Source: Aeromonas media
GTDB lineage: Bacteria; Pseudomonadota; Gammaproteobacteria; Enterobacterales; Aeromonadaceae
Direction of reading: 5' to 3'
Length of the DNA stretch: 40,841 nucleotides
Assembly: GCF_000819985.1 (NCBI RefSeq)
Contig: NZ_CDBZ01000054.1
Span: 1 to 40,841 of the forward strand
Shown here: positions 16,696 through 23,725 of the stretch, one piece after another
How positions within the stretch are numbered: the stretch's first letter is position 1
Layout: each line of letters opens with the position of its first letter
Notes under the pieces: generated by a model
What the model was told of the DNA's origin: nothing
The model's database searches: none
Seen by the model: the letters and a program-made list of their open reading frames with translations, nothing else
Made by a program: the position numbers and the translations under genes

Positions 16696-17661
16696 ATGAC
16701 CCTGGCTTTTGTTGCCCTGATTGCCGGACTGGCGTTGCTGGTCTGGAGTGCGGATAAATTTGTGGACGGTGCAGCCGCCACCGCTCGTTATGCCGGCATG
16801 CCGCCGCTGCTGATCGGTATGGTGATCATCGGTTTTGGTACCTCGGCCCCCGAGATGGTGGTCTCGGCCCTGGCATCCATGCAGGGTAACCCGGGCCTGG
16901 CCCTGGGCAATGCCTATGGCTCCAACATCACCAACATCGCCCTCATTCTGGGACTGACAGCCCTCATCAGCCCCATTGCCGTCTCCTCTCAGGTGGTGCG
17001 CAAGGAGATCCCCATCCTGCTCGGCATCACCCTGCTGACCGGTGCCCTGCTCATCGATGGTCACCTGGGGCGTAGCGACGCCCTCATTTTGGGTGGCGTC
17101 TTCATCGGGCTGCTGGGCTGGTCCATCTGGACCGGGATCAAGGGGAAGGGAGACGCCCTGGACGAAGACGTGAATGTGGAGATCGACAGCGAAGCCATGC
17201 CGCTCAAGAAGGCCATCTTCTGGTTGATCGTGGGCCTGGTACTCCTGGTAGGTGCTTCCCGCCTGCTGGTGTGGGGTGCGGTGACCATAGCCCAGGCATT
17301 TGGCATCAGCGATCTGGTCATCGGCCTGACCATAGTGGCGGTGGGTACCTCGCTGCCGGAGCTGGCCTCTTCCCTGATGGCCATCAAGAAGAAGGAACAT
17401 GACCTGGCGCTTGGCAACGTGCTCGGCTCCAACCTGTTCAACACCCTGGCCGTGGTCGGCATCGCCGCCGGCATAGCGCCCCTTGACGTGGACCCGGCGG
17501 TGCTCTCCCGCGACTGGAGCCTGATGATGGGACTGACCCTGCTGCTGCTGGTGATGTGCCTGGGCCGCAAGGGACAGGGCCGCATCAACAGGGTGGAAGG
17601 AGGTATCTTGCTCTGCATCTTCGTCGCCTATACCGGTTGGCTGTTGACCAGCCAGTTCTGA
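16696..17661 (+). CDS. Calcium/sodium antiporter, YrbG-like (CaCA family)
   Basis: A 321-residue inner-membrane exchanger. The two inverted alpha repeats are clear: GFGTSAPEMVVSALA with GNAYGSNITNIALILG in the first half, and AVGTSLPELASSLMA with GNVLGSNLFNTLAVVG in the second. The Glu in each GTS-P-E motif coordinates the cation. About ten transmembrane segments are separated by an acidic central loop (GDALDEDVNVEIDSEA). E. coli YrbG is the closest named relative. It lies alone and ends at a bidirectional terminator shared with the converging decarboxylase gene. Confidence 0.93.
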   Translation: MTLAFVALIAGLALLVWSADKFVDGAAATARYAGMPPLLIGMVIIGFGTSAPEMVVSALASMQGNPGLALGNAYGSNITNIALILGLTALISPIAVSSQVVRKEIPILLGITLLTGALLIDGHLGRSDALILGGVFIGLLGWSIWTGIKGKGDALDEDVNVEIDSEAMPLKKAIFWLIVGLVLLVGASRLLVWGAVTIAQAFGISDLVIGLTIVAVGTSLPELASSLMAIKKKEHDLALGNVLGSNLFNTLAVVGIAAGIAPLDVDPAVLSRDWSLMMGLTLLLLVMCLGRKGQGRINRVEGGILLCIFVAYTGWLLTSQF

Positions 17662-17683
17662 TGAGGGCATGACAAGACAAACA

Positions 17684-17712
17684 AGAAGGGGAGCCAATGG
17701 CTCCCCTTCTCT
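17684..17712. terminator. Bidirectional terminator between converging genes
   Basis: AGAAGGGGAGCC (17684-17695) pairs perfectly with GGCTCCCCTTCT (17699-17710), loop AAT. It lies 23 bases after the antiporter stop and 27 bases after the decarboxylase stop on the other strand, so it can serve both. The T content after each arm is modest. Confidence 0.8.
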
Positions 17713-17736
17713 ATGCAACACTCGTGGTCGAACCGT

Positions 17737-18885
17737 TCAGGCCACCGCCACCAGTTTCTGCTTCTGGGCGCTGTCCAGAATGAGGATGCTCGCCTTGGGG
17801 AAGAAGTTGAAGGTGGAGGCCGACGCCCAGGTGTAGGCCCCCATCACCCGGCCCACCACCAGCTCGCCGATGGCCAGATCCGGCAGCATGATGCCGTCGC
17901 GAATGACGTCCACGCTGTCGCAGGTGGGGCCGGAGAGCACGGCATTGTGCAGCTCGCCATGGGCATAGGGGGTGCTCACCGGGTAGGTGACGTGGTCATA
18001 GAGCTGACCGTTGTAGCTGCCGTAGAGGCCGTCATCCAGGTAGTACCAGATCTTGTCACCGCGGTGGGCCTTGCCCATCACGCTGGACACCGAGGTCATG
18101 GCCGGTGCGCTGATGAAACGGCCCGGCTCGGCAATTTTCTGCACGGTGGCGGGCAGCTTGGCGAGTGCCTCGCGGATCGGGGCGCAGAAGCCGTCGATGT
18201 CGAACTCGCCGCCCTCATAATCCACCGGGAAACCGCCGCCGATGTCCAGCACCCAGGGCTTGAGGCCGAGATCCCAGGCCTGCTCCATGATCTCGCGGCA
18301 GGCATCGATGGCCTGCACATGGCGACGGGCGTGGGGCACCTGGGACCCGACGTGGAACGACAGCCCCATCACCTTGATCCCCTTGGCCTGGGCCAGTTGC
18401 AGCAGCGGCAGTGCCTGCTCCGGGGTGCAGCCGAACTTCTTGGAGAGATCGACCTTGGTCTCGGGATTCGGGAAGCTGACGCGCAGCAGCAGTTTGACCT
18501 CGTCCTTGTAGGGCAGGAATTTCTCCAGCTCCAGCGGGTTGTCATAGACAAACACGGTGCAGCCGAATTCCAGCGCATAACGGATGTCACTGTCGCGTTT
18601 GATGGGATGGGTGTGAATGCAGCGTCCCGGACGAACCCCTTGGCTGCGCACCAGATCCACTTCGCCATTGGTGGCCAGATCGAAACAGGCCCCCTCTTCC
18701 TTCAAGACAGAGACCACAGCCTCATGGGGCAGGGGCTTGAGTGCATAATGCAAGCGCACATCGGGCAGGGCGGCGGCCAGGGCCCGATACTGTTTGCGGA
18801 CGGCTGCCTTGTCGAGCAGCAGCAGGGGGGAGCCAAATTGTTCAACCAGCTGACGGTAATCTTGTGCGACCAGGGTCTCGTTCAT
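17737..18885 (-). CDS. Fold-III PLP-dependent decarboxylase, probable ornithine/lysine decarboxylase
   Basis: A 382-residue alanine-racemase-fold decarboxylase of the eukaryotic-like ODC group. K50 in LHYALK is the PLP lysine. FHVGSQ (177-182) and DIGGGFP (214-220) hold the phosphate, and EPGR (253-256) binds the cofactor. GPTCDSVD (319-326) supplies the catalytic Cys and Asp of the ODC type, and the final MGAYTWASASTFNFF matches the family. It would decarboxylate ornithine (possibly lysine) to putrescine or cadaverine in the cytoplasm. This is unrelated in fold to E. coli SpeC. The gene is divergent from a Na+:amino acid symporter. Its predicted leader is about 135 bases and strongly structured. 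Exact substrate is not settled by sequence alone. Confidence 0.9.
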   Translation of the reverse strand: MNETLVAQDYRQLVEQFGSPLLLLDKAAVRKQYRALAAALPDVRLHYALKPLPHEAVVSVLKEEGACFDLATNGEVDLVRSQGVRPGRCIHTHPIKRDSDIRYALEFGCTVFVYDNPLELEKFLPYKDEVKLLLRVSFPNPETKVDLSKKFGCTPEQALPLLQLAQAKGIKVMGLSFHVGSQVPHARRHVQAIDACREIMEQAWDLGLKPWVLDIGGGFPVDYEGGEFDIDGFCAPIREALAKLPATVQKIAEPGRFISAPAMTSVSSVMGKAHRGDKIWYYLDDGLYGSYNGQLYDHVTYPVSTPYAHGELHNAVLSGPTCDSVDVIRDGIMLPDLAIGELVVGRVMGAYTWASASTFNFFPKASILILDSAQKQKLVAVA

Positions 18886-18913
18886 TCTCTTTTGATCATC
18901 CTTAGGGGGCGTG

Positions 18914-19013
18914 ATATGCCCAAGCCATATGCGATTGAACCGGCGACGGCCGGCTCAGGCGAGTGGTCCGGAGGGACCGACCAGGCACAATGCATAACTC
19001 CCTTGCAAAGTGC
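18914..19013 (-). promoter_or_regulatory. Structured 5' leader of the decarboxylase (candidate cis-regulatory RNA)
   Basis: Read on the minus strand, four hairpins follow one another. They are GCAC/TGCA paired with TGCA/GTGC (19013-18985), GGTCC with GGACC (18978-18965, loop of four), GAGCCGGC with GCCGGTTC (18956-18937, eight pairs including one G-U, loop of four), and ATATG with CATAT (18930-18914). The last ends about 28 bases before the start codon. I know no named RNA family that this matches. Polyamine-responsive control would be a natural guess but is only inference. Confidence 0.45.
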
Positions 19014-19028
19014 TTAGTTATGCGCGGG

Positions 19029-19056
19029 ATTATCGACTTATTGAGTTTGTGTGCAA
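19029..19056 (-). promoter_or_regulatory. Candidate promoter of the decarboxylase
   Basis: On the minus strand, TTGCAC (19056-19051) is followed after 16 bases by GATAAT (19034-19029). Transcription would start near 19022. Confidence 0.45.
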
Positions 19057-19266
19057 GCATTTTGATTGGATATGTTGGCAAGTATTTCTGGTCGAGACGA
19101 AACATCATCTTGATATGGGGCAGTCTGCGTCTTTTGGTGTGCGTCATCATCAGACAAAACTTCATAACTTATTGATAGTTAACGAACATTTAACATACGT
19201 TTCGCTGATGGTCGGGACAGAAAAAAATGGCGTGGAGTCCGGCCGAGTGGGAGACAGCTCACATTT

Positions 19267-19298
19267 TTTGGATTAACATGCCCGCTTCCTAATCCAAA
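19267..19298 (+). other. 9-bp inverted repeat upstream of the glycine riboswitch
   Basis: TTTGGATTA (19267-19275) and TAATCCAAA (19290-19298) are exact inverse complements with a 14-base loop. It ends about 16 bases before the first aptamer. It may be part of the riboswitch leader or an operator; I cannot tell which. Confidence 0.5.
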
Positions 19299-19313
19299 CT
19301 AGTTCGGATGAAG

Positions 19314-19512
19314 GTAGCAGGAGAGCGATGGGGGACCATCCACCGAAGAAGTGAATCTTTCAGGTACCGGGCAACCGGTGTGGACTGCTACTGGACGATA
19401 CTCTGGAGAGACCCGTTAGATCGGGCGCCGAAGGAGCAAGGCACCATAACGACCCGCAAGGGCAGGCTGGTGCCGGAAACTCTCAGGCAAAAGGACAGAG
19501 GGGATGGGATGG
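19314..19512 (+). promoter_or_regulatory. Tandem glycine riboswitch
   Basis: Two consecutive glycine aptamers are recognisable. The first (about 19314-19410) has GGAGAG, ACCGAAGAAGTGAA, TTTCAGGTACCGG and ACTGGACGATACTCTGG. The second (about 19408-19512) has GGAGAGACCCG, GCGCCGAAGGAGCAAGG, AACTCTCAGGCAAAAGGA and CAGAGGGG. The conserved cores CCGAAG...GCAA and CTCTCAGG-AAA-GGACAGAG are hallmarks of the RNA. In Vibrio the same riboswitch lies upstream of a Na+:alanine symporter, exactly as here. Binding of glycine is expected to control the downstream gene. Confidence 0.95.
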
Positions 19513-19724
19513 TTGTACCTGAGCTTGGAACTGTTCACGATCTGTCACGAGAGGTCGTCAGCAAGGTAAAGAGCAGCGCAGGAACCGGAGTGTATGTGAA
19601 TACATGAGGCTTCCGAGCAGCGCATGAGCCTTGATCACGGCCTCGCAGTAAGAGTGTGAACACGTTTTTGGCCTGCATCCGATCGCCTTTGGGGATCGCG
19701 ACACCTATGGGAAGATCATCCTTC

Positions 19725-19754
19725 TCCTCCTTAATCATTGTTTTTTAAGGAGGA
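19725..19754 (+). promoter_or_regulatory. Shine-Dalgarno-masking hairpin, riboswitch expression platform
   Basis: TCCTCCTTAA (19725-19734) is the exact complement of TTAAGGAGGA (19745-19754). The second arm contains the full ribosome site AAGGAGG (19747-19753), four bases before ATG 19758. Folding would hide the ribosome site, so the riboswitch probably acts at translation. Confidence 0.8.
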
Positions 19755-19757
19755 TGC

Positions 19758-21146
19758 ATGTCATCAATTCAATCGGCGCTCGCCGCCATCGATAGCTTTG
19801 TCTGGGGTCCACCCCTGCTGATCCTGCTGGTCGGGACCGGTATCTATCTTACCCTGCGATTGGGTCTGCTTCAGGTCGTGCGCTTGCCGCTCGCCCTCAA
19901 ACTGGTCTTTGGCCGCGATCAGGGTCAGGGCAAGCAGGGGGACGTCTCCAGCTTCGCCGCCCTCTGTACTGCGCTTTCAGCCACTATCGGCACTGGCAAC
20001 ATCGTCGGGGTCGCCACCGCCATCAAGCTCGGTGGCCCCGGCGCCCTGTTCTGGATGTGGATGGCGGCGCTGTTTGGCATGGCCACCAAGTACGCCGAGT
20101 GCCTGCTGGCGGTCAAATACCGCGAGCAGGATGCCAACGGTCAGATGGCTGGCGGCCCCATGTACTATCTGGAGAAGGGGCTTGGCTCCAGGCCGCTCGC
20201 CAAGCTGTTCGCCCTATTCGGCATCGGCGTCGCCTTCTTCGGCATCGGTACCTTCCCCCAGGTCAACGCCATCTCCGACGCCATGAGCCTCTCCTTCTCG
20301 GTGCCCCGTGAAGTGACCGCCGTGGTGCTGACTCTGATCGTGGCGCTGGTGACCCTGGGCGGTATCCAGTCCATCTCCAGCGTGTCGAGCAAGGTGGTGC
20401 CCTTCATGGCCATCTTCTATATCCTCGCCTGTGCCGGGGTACTGGTGAACAATGCCGGCGCCTTGTCCGATGCTGTCATGCTGGTGATCGAGAGCGCCTT
20501 TACCGGCCATGCGGCCACCGGCGGCTTCGTCGGTGCCGGCATCATGCTGGCGATCCAGTCCGGGGTGGCACGCGGGGTCTTCTCCAACGAATCGGGTCTG
20601 GGCTCTGCGCCCATCGCCGCAGCTGCGGCCAAGACGGACTCCTGCGTGGAGCAGGGGCTGGTCTCCATGACCGGCACCTTTATCGACACCATCATCATCT
20701 GCACCATGACCGGCCTGACCCTGGTGGTGACCGGAGTGTGGAGCGGTGAATTGAGCGGCGCCGCCATGACCAGCCAGGCCTTTGCGCAAGGGCTGGATGC
20801 CCACATAGGCCAGTATCTGGTGAGCATAGGGCTCTTGTTCTTCGCCTTTACCACCATCCTCGGTTGGAACTACTACGGCGAGCGCTGCACCGAGTACCTG
20901 TTCGGGGTCAAGGCGATCAAGCCCTACCGCATCGTCTATCTGGTGCTGGTGGCGAGCGGCGCCTTCCTTCATCTGGATATGATTTGGCTCTTGGCCGATA
21001 TCGTCAACGGCCTGATGGCGGTACCCAACCTCATCGGCCTGATTGGCCTGCGTCATGTGGTGATCGCCGAGACCCGCGCCTACTTTGGCCGCGACCGCGA
21101 CCGCGACCGCGATACGGAGTCGGAACCAGAGCCGCAGACGGCCTGA
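19758..21146 (+). CDS. Sodium:alanine/glycine symporter, AgcS family
   Basis: A 462-residue membrane symporter with about 11 transmembrane segments. Family signatures are FAALCTALSATIGTGNIVGVATAIKLGGPGALFWMWMAALFGMATKYAECLLAVKYR, the GVARGVFSNESGLGSAPIAAAAA motif, and FAFTTILGWNYYGERCTEYLFG. It carries small amino acids with Na+. The tandem glycine riboswitch upstream argues that glycine is a substrate or signal. The C-terminus has a run of four Arg-Asp pairs encoded by the 6-base repeat CGCGAC (21090-21113), followed by an acidic tail, which is unusual. A perfect terminator follows. Confidence 0.95.
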   Translation: MSSIQSALAAIDSFVWGPPLLILLVGTGIYLTLRLGLLQVVRLPLALKLVFGRDQGQGKQGDVSSFAALCTALSATIGTGNIVGVATAIKLGGPGALFWMWMAALFGMATKYAECLLAVKYREQDANGQMAGGPMYYLEKGLGSRPLAKLFALFGIGVAFFGIGTFPQVNAISDAMSLSFSVPREVTAVVLTLIVALVTLGGIQSISSVSSKVVPFMAIFYILACAGVLVNNAGALSDAVMLVIESAFTGHAATGGFVGAGIMLAIQSGVARGVFSNESGLGSAPIAAAAAKTDSCVEQGLVSMTGTFIDTIIICTMTGLTLVVTGVWSGELSGAAMTSQAFAQGLDAHIGQYLVSIGLLFFAFTTILGWNYYGERCTEYLFGVKAIKPYRIVYLVLVASGAFLHLDMIWLLADIVNGLMAVPNLIGLIGLRHVVIAETRAYFGRDRDRDRDTESEPEPQTA

Positions 21147-21183
21147 ACTCCTCCGCTCGTTTCACGTTCGCCTTGAAAAGAAC

Positions 21184-21211
21184 AAGCCACGACTCGAGTC
21201 GTGGCTTTTTT
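21184..21211 (+). terminator. Intrinsic terminator of the AgcS gene
   Basis: AAGCCACGACT (21184-21194) pairs with AGTCGTGGCTT (21197-21207), with T continuing to 21211. Because of A residues on the left arm it may also work for the opposite strand. Confidence 0.92.
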
Positions 21212-21221
21212 GTGCGCTGCG

Positions 21222-21983
21222 CTATTTCCATGGACGGGCCTGTTCCCTCTCCCCCCGGGAGAGGGAACAGGGTGAGGGGGATAGTCCCTCGCTCAGCAGT
21301 CTATCCAGACATGCTCGCACCTTGTCCACCAACGCCTCGTTGCCACCGCGCCAGTCAATGCAGCTTGCCAGCGTGGTGGAGGTTCCTGTCATAAAGCGCA
21401 GTTCGCCGCCCGCCAGCTCGTAGAAGCGGCTCGCCATCCGGGTGCCTTCGTCCACGTCTCCCGCCACCAGCAACATGGCCTGGGCCAGCACGGCGCCTTG
21501 GTGATCCTGCCCTGGTGCCAGCCAGCGCTGGGCGGTGCCGGTTACCTTGCGACCCCCGATCACCAGATTGTACTGGCCGTCGCAAAACGATCCGGGCACG
21601 AAGTCGTAGTTTCCCGTCAGGCCGTATTCGCCCAACAGGGCCAGCAGCGGCGCCCCCAGCAGATGGTAATAGTGGCCAAGATCAGTGGTGGTGCGGGGCA
21701 GCAGCAGGGAGAGGTTGAGGATGCCCGCCCCGTGGGGCACGGCGGTGCCGCCGCTGTCACGCACAAATACGGGCCAGCCTTCGGTGGCGAGTTGTTCACA
21801 GGCGGCTGCGTAACAGGGGAGTCGGGTGTCTTTGCGGGTGATGATAAGGCACTGGGGCGCCTGCCAGAGGTGAGCGCGGGGCTGGCCATCATGGGCGCAT
21901 TCTCGTAGCCAACGCCGCTCCTCGGCCAGTATCTGATCCGGGGTGTAGTTGGTGGGCAGGGAGGAAAGCAGGGTATAGGTCAT
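21222..21983 (-). CDS. Lipoate/biotin protein ligase-like protein
   Basis: A 253-residue protein of the LplA/LipB/BirA catalytic fold. VFVRDSGGTAVPHGAGILNLSLLLP corresponds to the RRxSGGGAVxHDxGNLN signature, and GSFCDGQYNLVIGGRKVTGTAQRW to the GxNDxxxxGRKxSGxAQ motif with the catalytic Lys in GRKVTG. It probably transfers or activates lipoate or octanoate; some residues differ from the consensus, so the substrate is uncertain. Start ATG 21983 has AGGA at a good distance; the frame opens three codons earlier. The last 17 or so residues (SPSPCSLSRGEREQARPWK) come from a dispersed palindromic repeat running into the gene end. Oriented against agcS. Confidence 0.85.
   Translation of the reverse strand: MTYTLLSSLPTNYTPDQILAEERRWLRECAHDGQPRAHLWQAPQCLIITRKDTRLPCYAAACEQLATEGWPVFVRDSGGTAVPHGAGILNLSLLLPRTTTDLGHYYHLLGAPLLALLGEYGLTGNYDFVPGSFCDGQYNLVIGGRKVTGTAQRWLAPGQDHQGAVLAQAMLLVAGDVDEGTRMASRFYELAGGELRFMTGTSTTLASCIDWRGGNEALVDKVRACLDRLLSEGLSPSPCSLSRGEREQARPWK
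21240..21281. repeat. Dispersed palindromic repeat, copy 2 (inside a gene end)
   Basis: CTGTTCCCTCTCCC (21240-21253) pairs perfectly with GGGAGAGGGAACAG (21257-21270), loop of three, then GGTGAGGGGGA. It shares stem pattern and tail with 7114-7154. Here it supplies the C-terminal codons of the ligase-like gene on the minus strand. Confidence 0.8.
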
Positions 21984-22036
21984 GAAGGGCATCCTGAGCA
22001 GAGGCTGCCCAGCACAGTACCCGTGACGGAGGAGGA

Positions 22037-22065
22037 GGTAAAGCCCCGCACGGCGGGGCTTTACC
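22037..22065. terminator. Terminator of the purine permease
   Basis: GGTAAAGCCCCGC (22037-22049) pairs perfectly over 13 bases with GCGGGGCTTTACC (22053-22065), loop ACG. It lies about 20 bases after the stop of the minus-strand NCS2 permease. The U-tract is only the TTT inside the stem. It also stands in front of the ligase-like gene. Confidence 0.75.
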
Positions 22066-22083
22066 TGTTCGCTCTGGAGAGCG

Positions 22084-23481
22084 TCAGGCCTGCGCGGCGC
22101 GGTGCTTGGGCAGCAGCAGGTTCATTAGGATAGCGGTGAGGCCGCCGGTGGCGACGCCGTAGGAGAGCACGCTCCTGGCCAGCTCCGGCAGGTGTTGCAG
22201 CACTTCAGGCACCTGAGCCACCCCAAGGCCCATGGCGAGCGACACCGCCAGTATCATCAGGGCGCGGCGGTCCAGCTCCTCGCGGGAGATGATGCGCACC
22301 CCGGCGGCGGCGATAGTGCCGAACATCACTATGGTGGCGCCACCCAGCACGGGTTCGGGGATCTGCTGCACTAGGCTGGCCACCGCCGGAAAGAGGCCGA
22401 GCAGGGCCAGCATGGCGGCGATGAAGAGGCCGACATGGCGGCTGGCGACGCCAGTCAGCTGGATGACGCCGTTGTTCTGGGCGAAGGTGGACATGGGGAA
22501 GGTGGAGAAGACCGCCGCCAGCATGGAGTTGGCGCCATCGGCCAGCACGCCCCCCTTGATCCGCGCCATGTAGACGGGCCCGTCCAGGGGCTCGCCCGAG
22601 ATATCCGAGGTGGCGGTCATGTCGCCGATGGCTTCCAGCGCCGTCACCACGAAGATGATGGCGAGCGGCACGAACAGCTGCCAGTCAAAGCCGATGCCGT
22701 AGTGGAGCGGGAGTGGCACCATGATCAGGGGACCCTCGAAGGTAGGGGGGTTGACCTTGCCCAGCAGCAGGGCCACGGCGTAGCCCGCCAGCATGGCGAT
22801 CATGATGGCAGAGAGGCGCAGCCAGGGGTTGCGACTGCGCTGCAGCAGCACGATGAGGCCGAGCACCAGCAGGGAGAGAAAGAGGTTGGTGTGGCTGGCG
22901 AAGCTGCCGTCAGAGAGGGCGGCGTAGCCACCACCCATGCTGATGAGGCCCACCTTGATCAGGGTCAGGCCGATGAGCAGCACCACTATGCCGGTCACGA
23001 GCGGGGTGATGATGCGCTTGACCAGGTGCAGGAAGCGGCTCATCACCACTATGGTGAGGGCGGCTGCCAGCATGGTGCCAAACAATGTGCCCAGCAGATC
23101 CTCGGTGGGCATGGCGGCCTGCTTGAGGGCGAGGCCGGAGGCGATGATGGGGCCGAGGAAGTTGAAGCTGGTGCCCTGCACCGAGAGCAGGCCCGAGCCG
23201 ATGGGACCGAAGCGGCGGGTCTGGATGAAGGAGGCGATGCCGGACATGACCAGGGACATGGAGACGATGTAGCGGGTGTCGGCGGCGGGGAGGCCCAGGG
23301 CGTTGGCGATGATGAGGGGCGGGGTGATGATGGCGACAAACATGGCGAGCATGTGCTGCAAGGCGGCGAACAGGGTCTGGGGCAGGGGCGGGACCTCGTC
23401 GATGCCGTAGATGAGCTCGCTGTGAGCTCGCCTGGGGGGATGGGTCTCGGGAGTCGTGCGCGCGGCGGCAGCCTGTTCCAT
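22084..23481 (-). CDS. NCS2-family nucleobase (xanthine/uric acid/uracil) permease
   Basis: A 465-residue permease with about 14 transmembrane segments, closely following E. coli XanQ/UacT. Segments seen are [78 protein letters not shown] and [18 protein letters not shown]; the last holds the NxGxxxxTG NCS2 signature. The QGTSFNF variant is nearer to UacT/XanP than to XanQ. It imports a purine base with H+. A PurR-like operator lies about 110 bases upstream, which supports a purine substrate. GAGG precedes the ATG. The terminator at 22037-22065 follows. Confidence 0.92.
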   Translation of the reverse strand: MEQAAAARTTPETHPPRRAHSELIYGIDEVPPLPQTLFAALQHMLAMFVAIITPPLIIANALGLPAADTRYIVSMSLVMSGIASFIQTRRFGPIGSGLLSVQGTSFNFLGPIIASGLALKQAAMPTEDLLGTLFGTMLAAALTIVVMSRFLHLVKRIITPLVTGIVVLLIGLTLIKVGLISMGGGYAALSDGSFASHTNLFLSLLVLGLIVLLQRSRNPWLRLSAIMIAMLAGYAVALLLGKVNPPTFEGPLIMVPLPLHYGIGFDWQLFVPLAIIFVVTALEAIGDMTATSDISGEPLDGPVYMARIKGGVLADGANSMLAAVFSTFPMSTFAQNNGVIQLTGVASRHVGLFIAAMLALLGLFPAVASLVQQIPEPVLGGATIVMFGTIAAAGVRIISREELDRRALMILAVSLAMGLGVAQVPEVLQHLPELARSVLSYGVATGGLTAILMNLLLPKHRAAQA

Positions 23482-23589
23482 AAATACCTCGAAGTGTGTG
23501 GGGAGGGGGAGAAAATTGGGCGCTATTGTAGTGACTGAAATGGGGCTGACCAGCGCTAATTGGAGCGATAAAGGTTTATTTTTCGATGG

Positions 23590-23605
23590 GTTGAAACGTT
23601 TGCGC
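23590..23605 (-). promoter_or_regulatory. PurR-like operator upstream of the purine permease
   Basis: On the minus strand the site reads GCGCAAACGTTTCAAC, against the PurR consensus ACGCAAACGTTTNCNT. The central palindrome AAACGTTT is complete. It lies 109 bases before the permease start and about 120 bases before the divergent GGDEF gene, so it could act on either promoter. Confidence 0.6.
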
Positions 23606-23725
23606 GCGGCGATTATGATCCGCCGGTTTGTGTGAGGCAGTTCTCGTTATAAATGGGGGACATGCTGATGCATCCAGGGAGGGACGGTGTAGAATGAGCC
23701 CTCAGTTGTAATATGGAGGCTCTGG

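Larger units (their letters stand above)
18886..19757. other. 872-base divergent regulatory region
   Basis: No gene is supported. On the minus strand it holds the promoter and folded leader of the decarboxylase (about 18886-19056). On the plus strand it holds a hairpin at 19267-19298, a tandem glycine riboswitch (about 19314-19512) and an expression platform ending in a Shine-Dalgarno-masking stem just before the symporter ATG. Frames such as 19308-19607 run through the riboswitch and are chance. Confidence 0.85.

Noticed and set aside
18901..18990. A tRNA-like fold in the decarboxylase leader
   Set aside because: Several stems are present, but there is no TTCGANNC loop in register, no anticodon arm of the right size and no CCA-adjacent acceptor stem.
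19308..19607. A 99-residue open frame over the glycine riboswitch
   Set aside because: It runs through both aptamer cores, whose sequence is explained by RNA structure. The start lies in the aptamer stem and there is no coding-like composition.
22435..23538. A 367-residue plus-strand frame opposite the NCS2 permease
   Set aside because: Composition dominated by Gly, Gln, Asp and His with no recognisable motif, and the opposite strand holds a well-conserved transporter.
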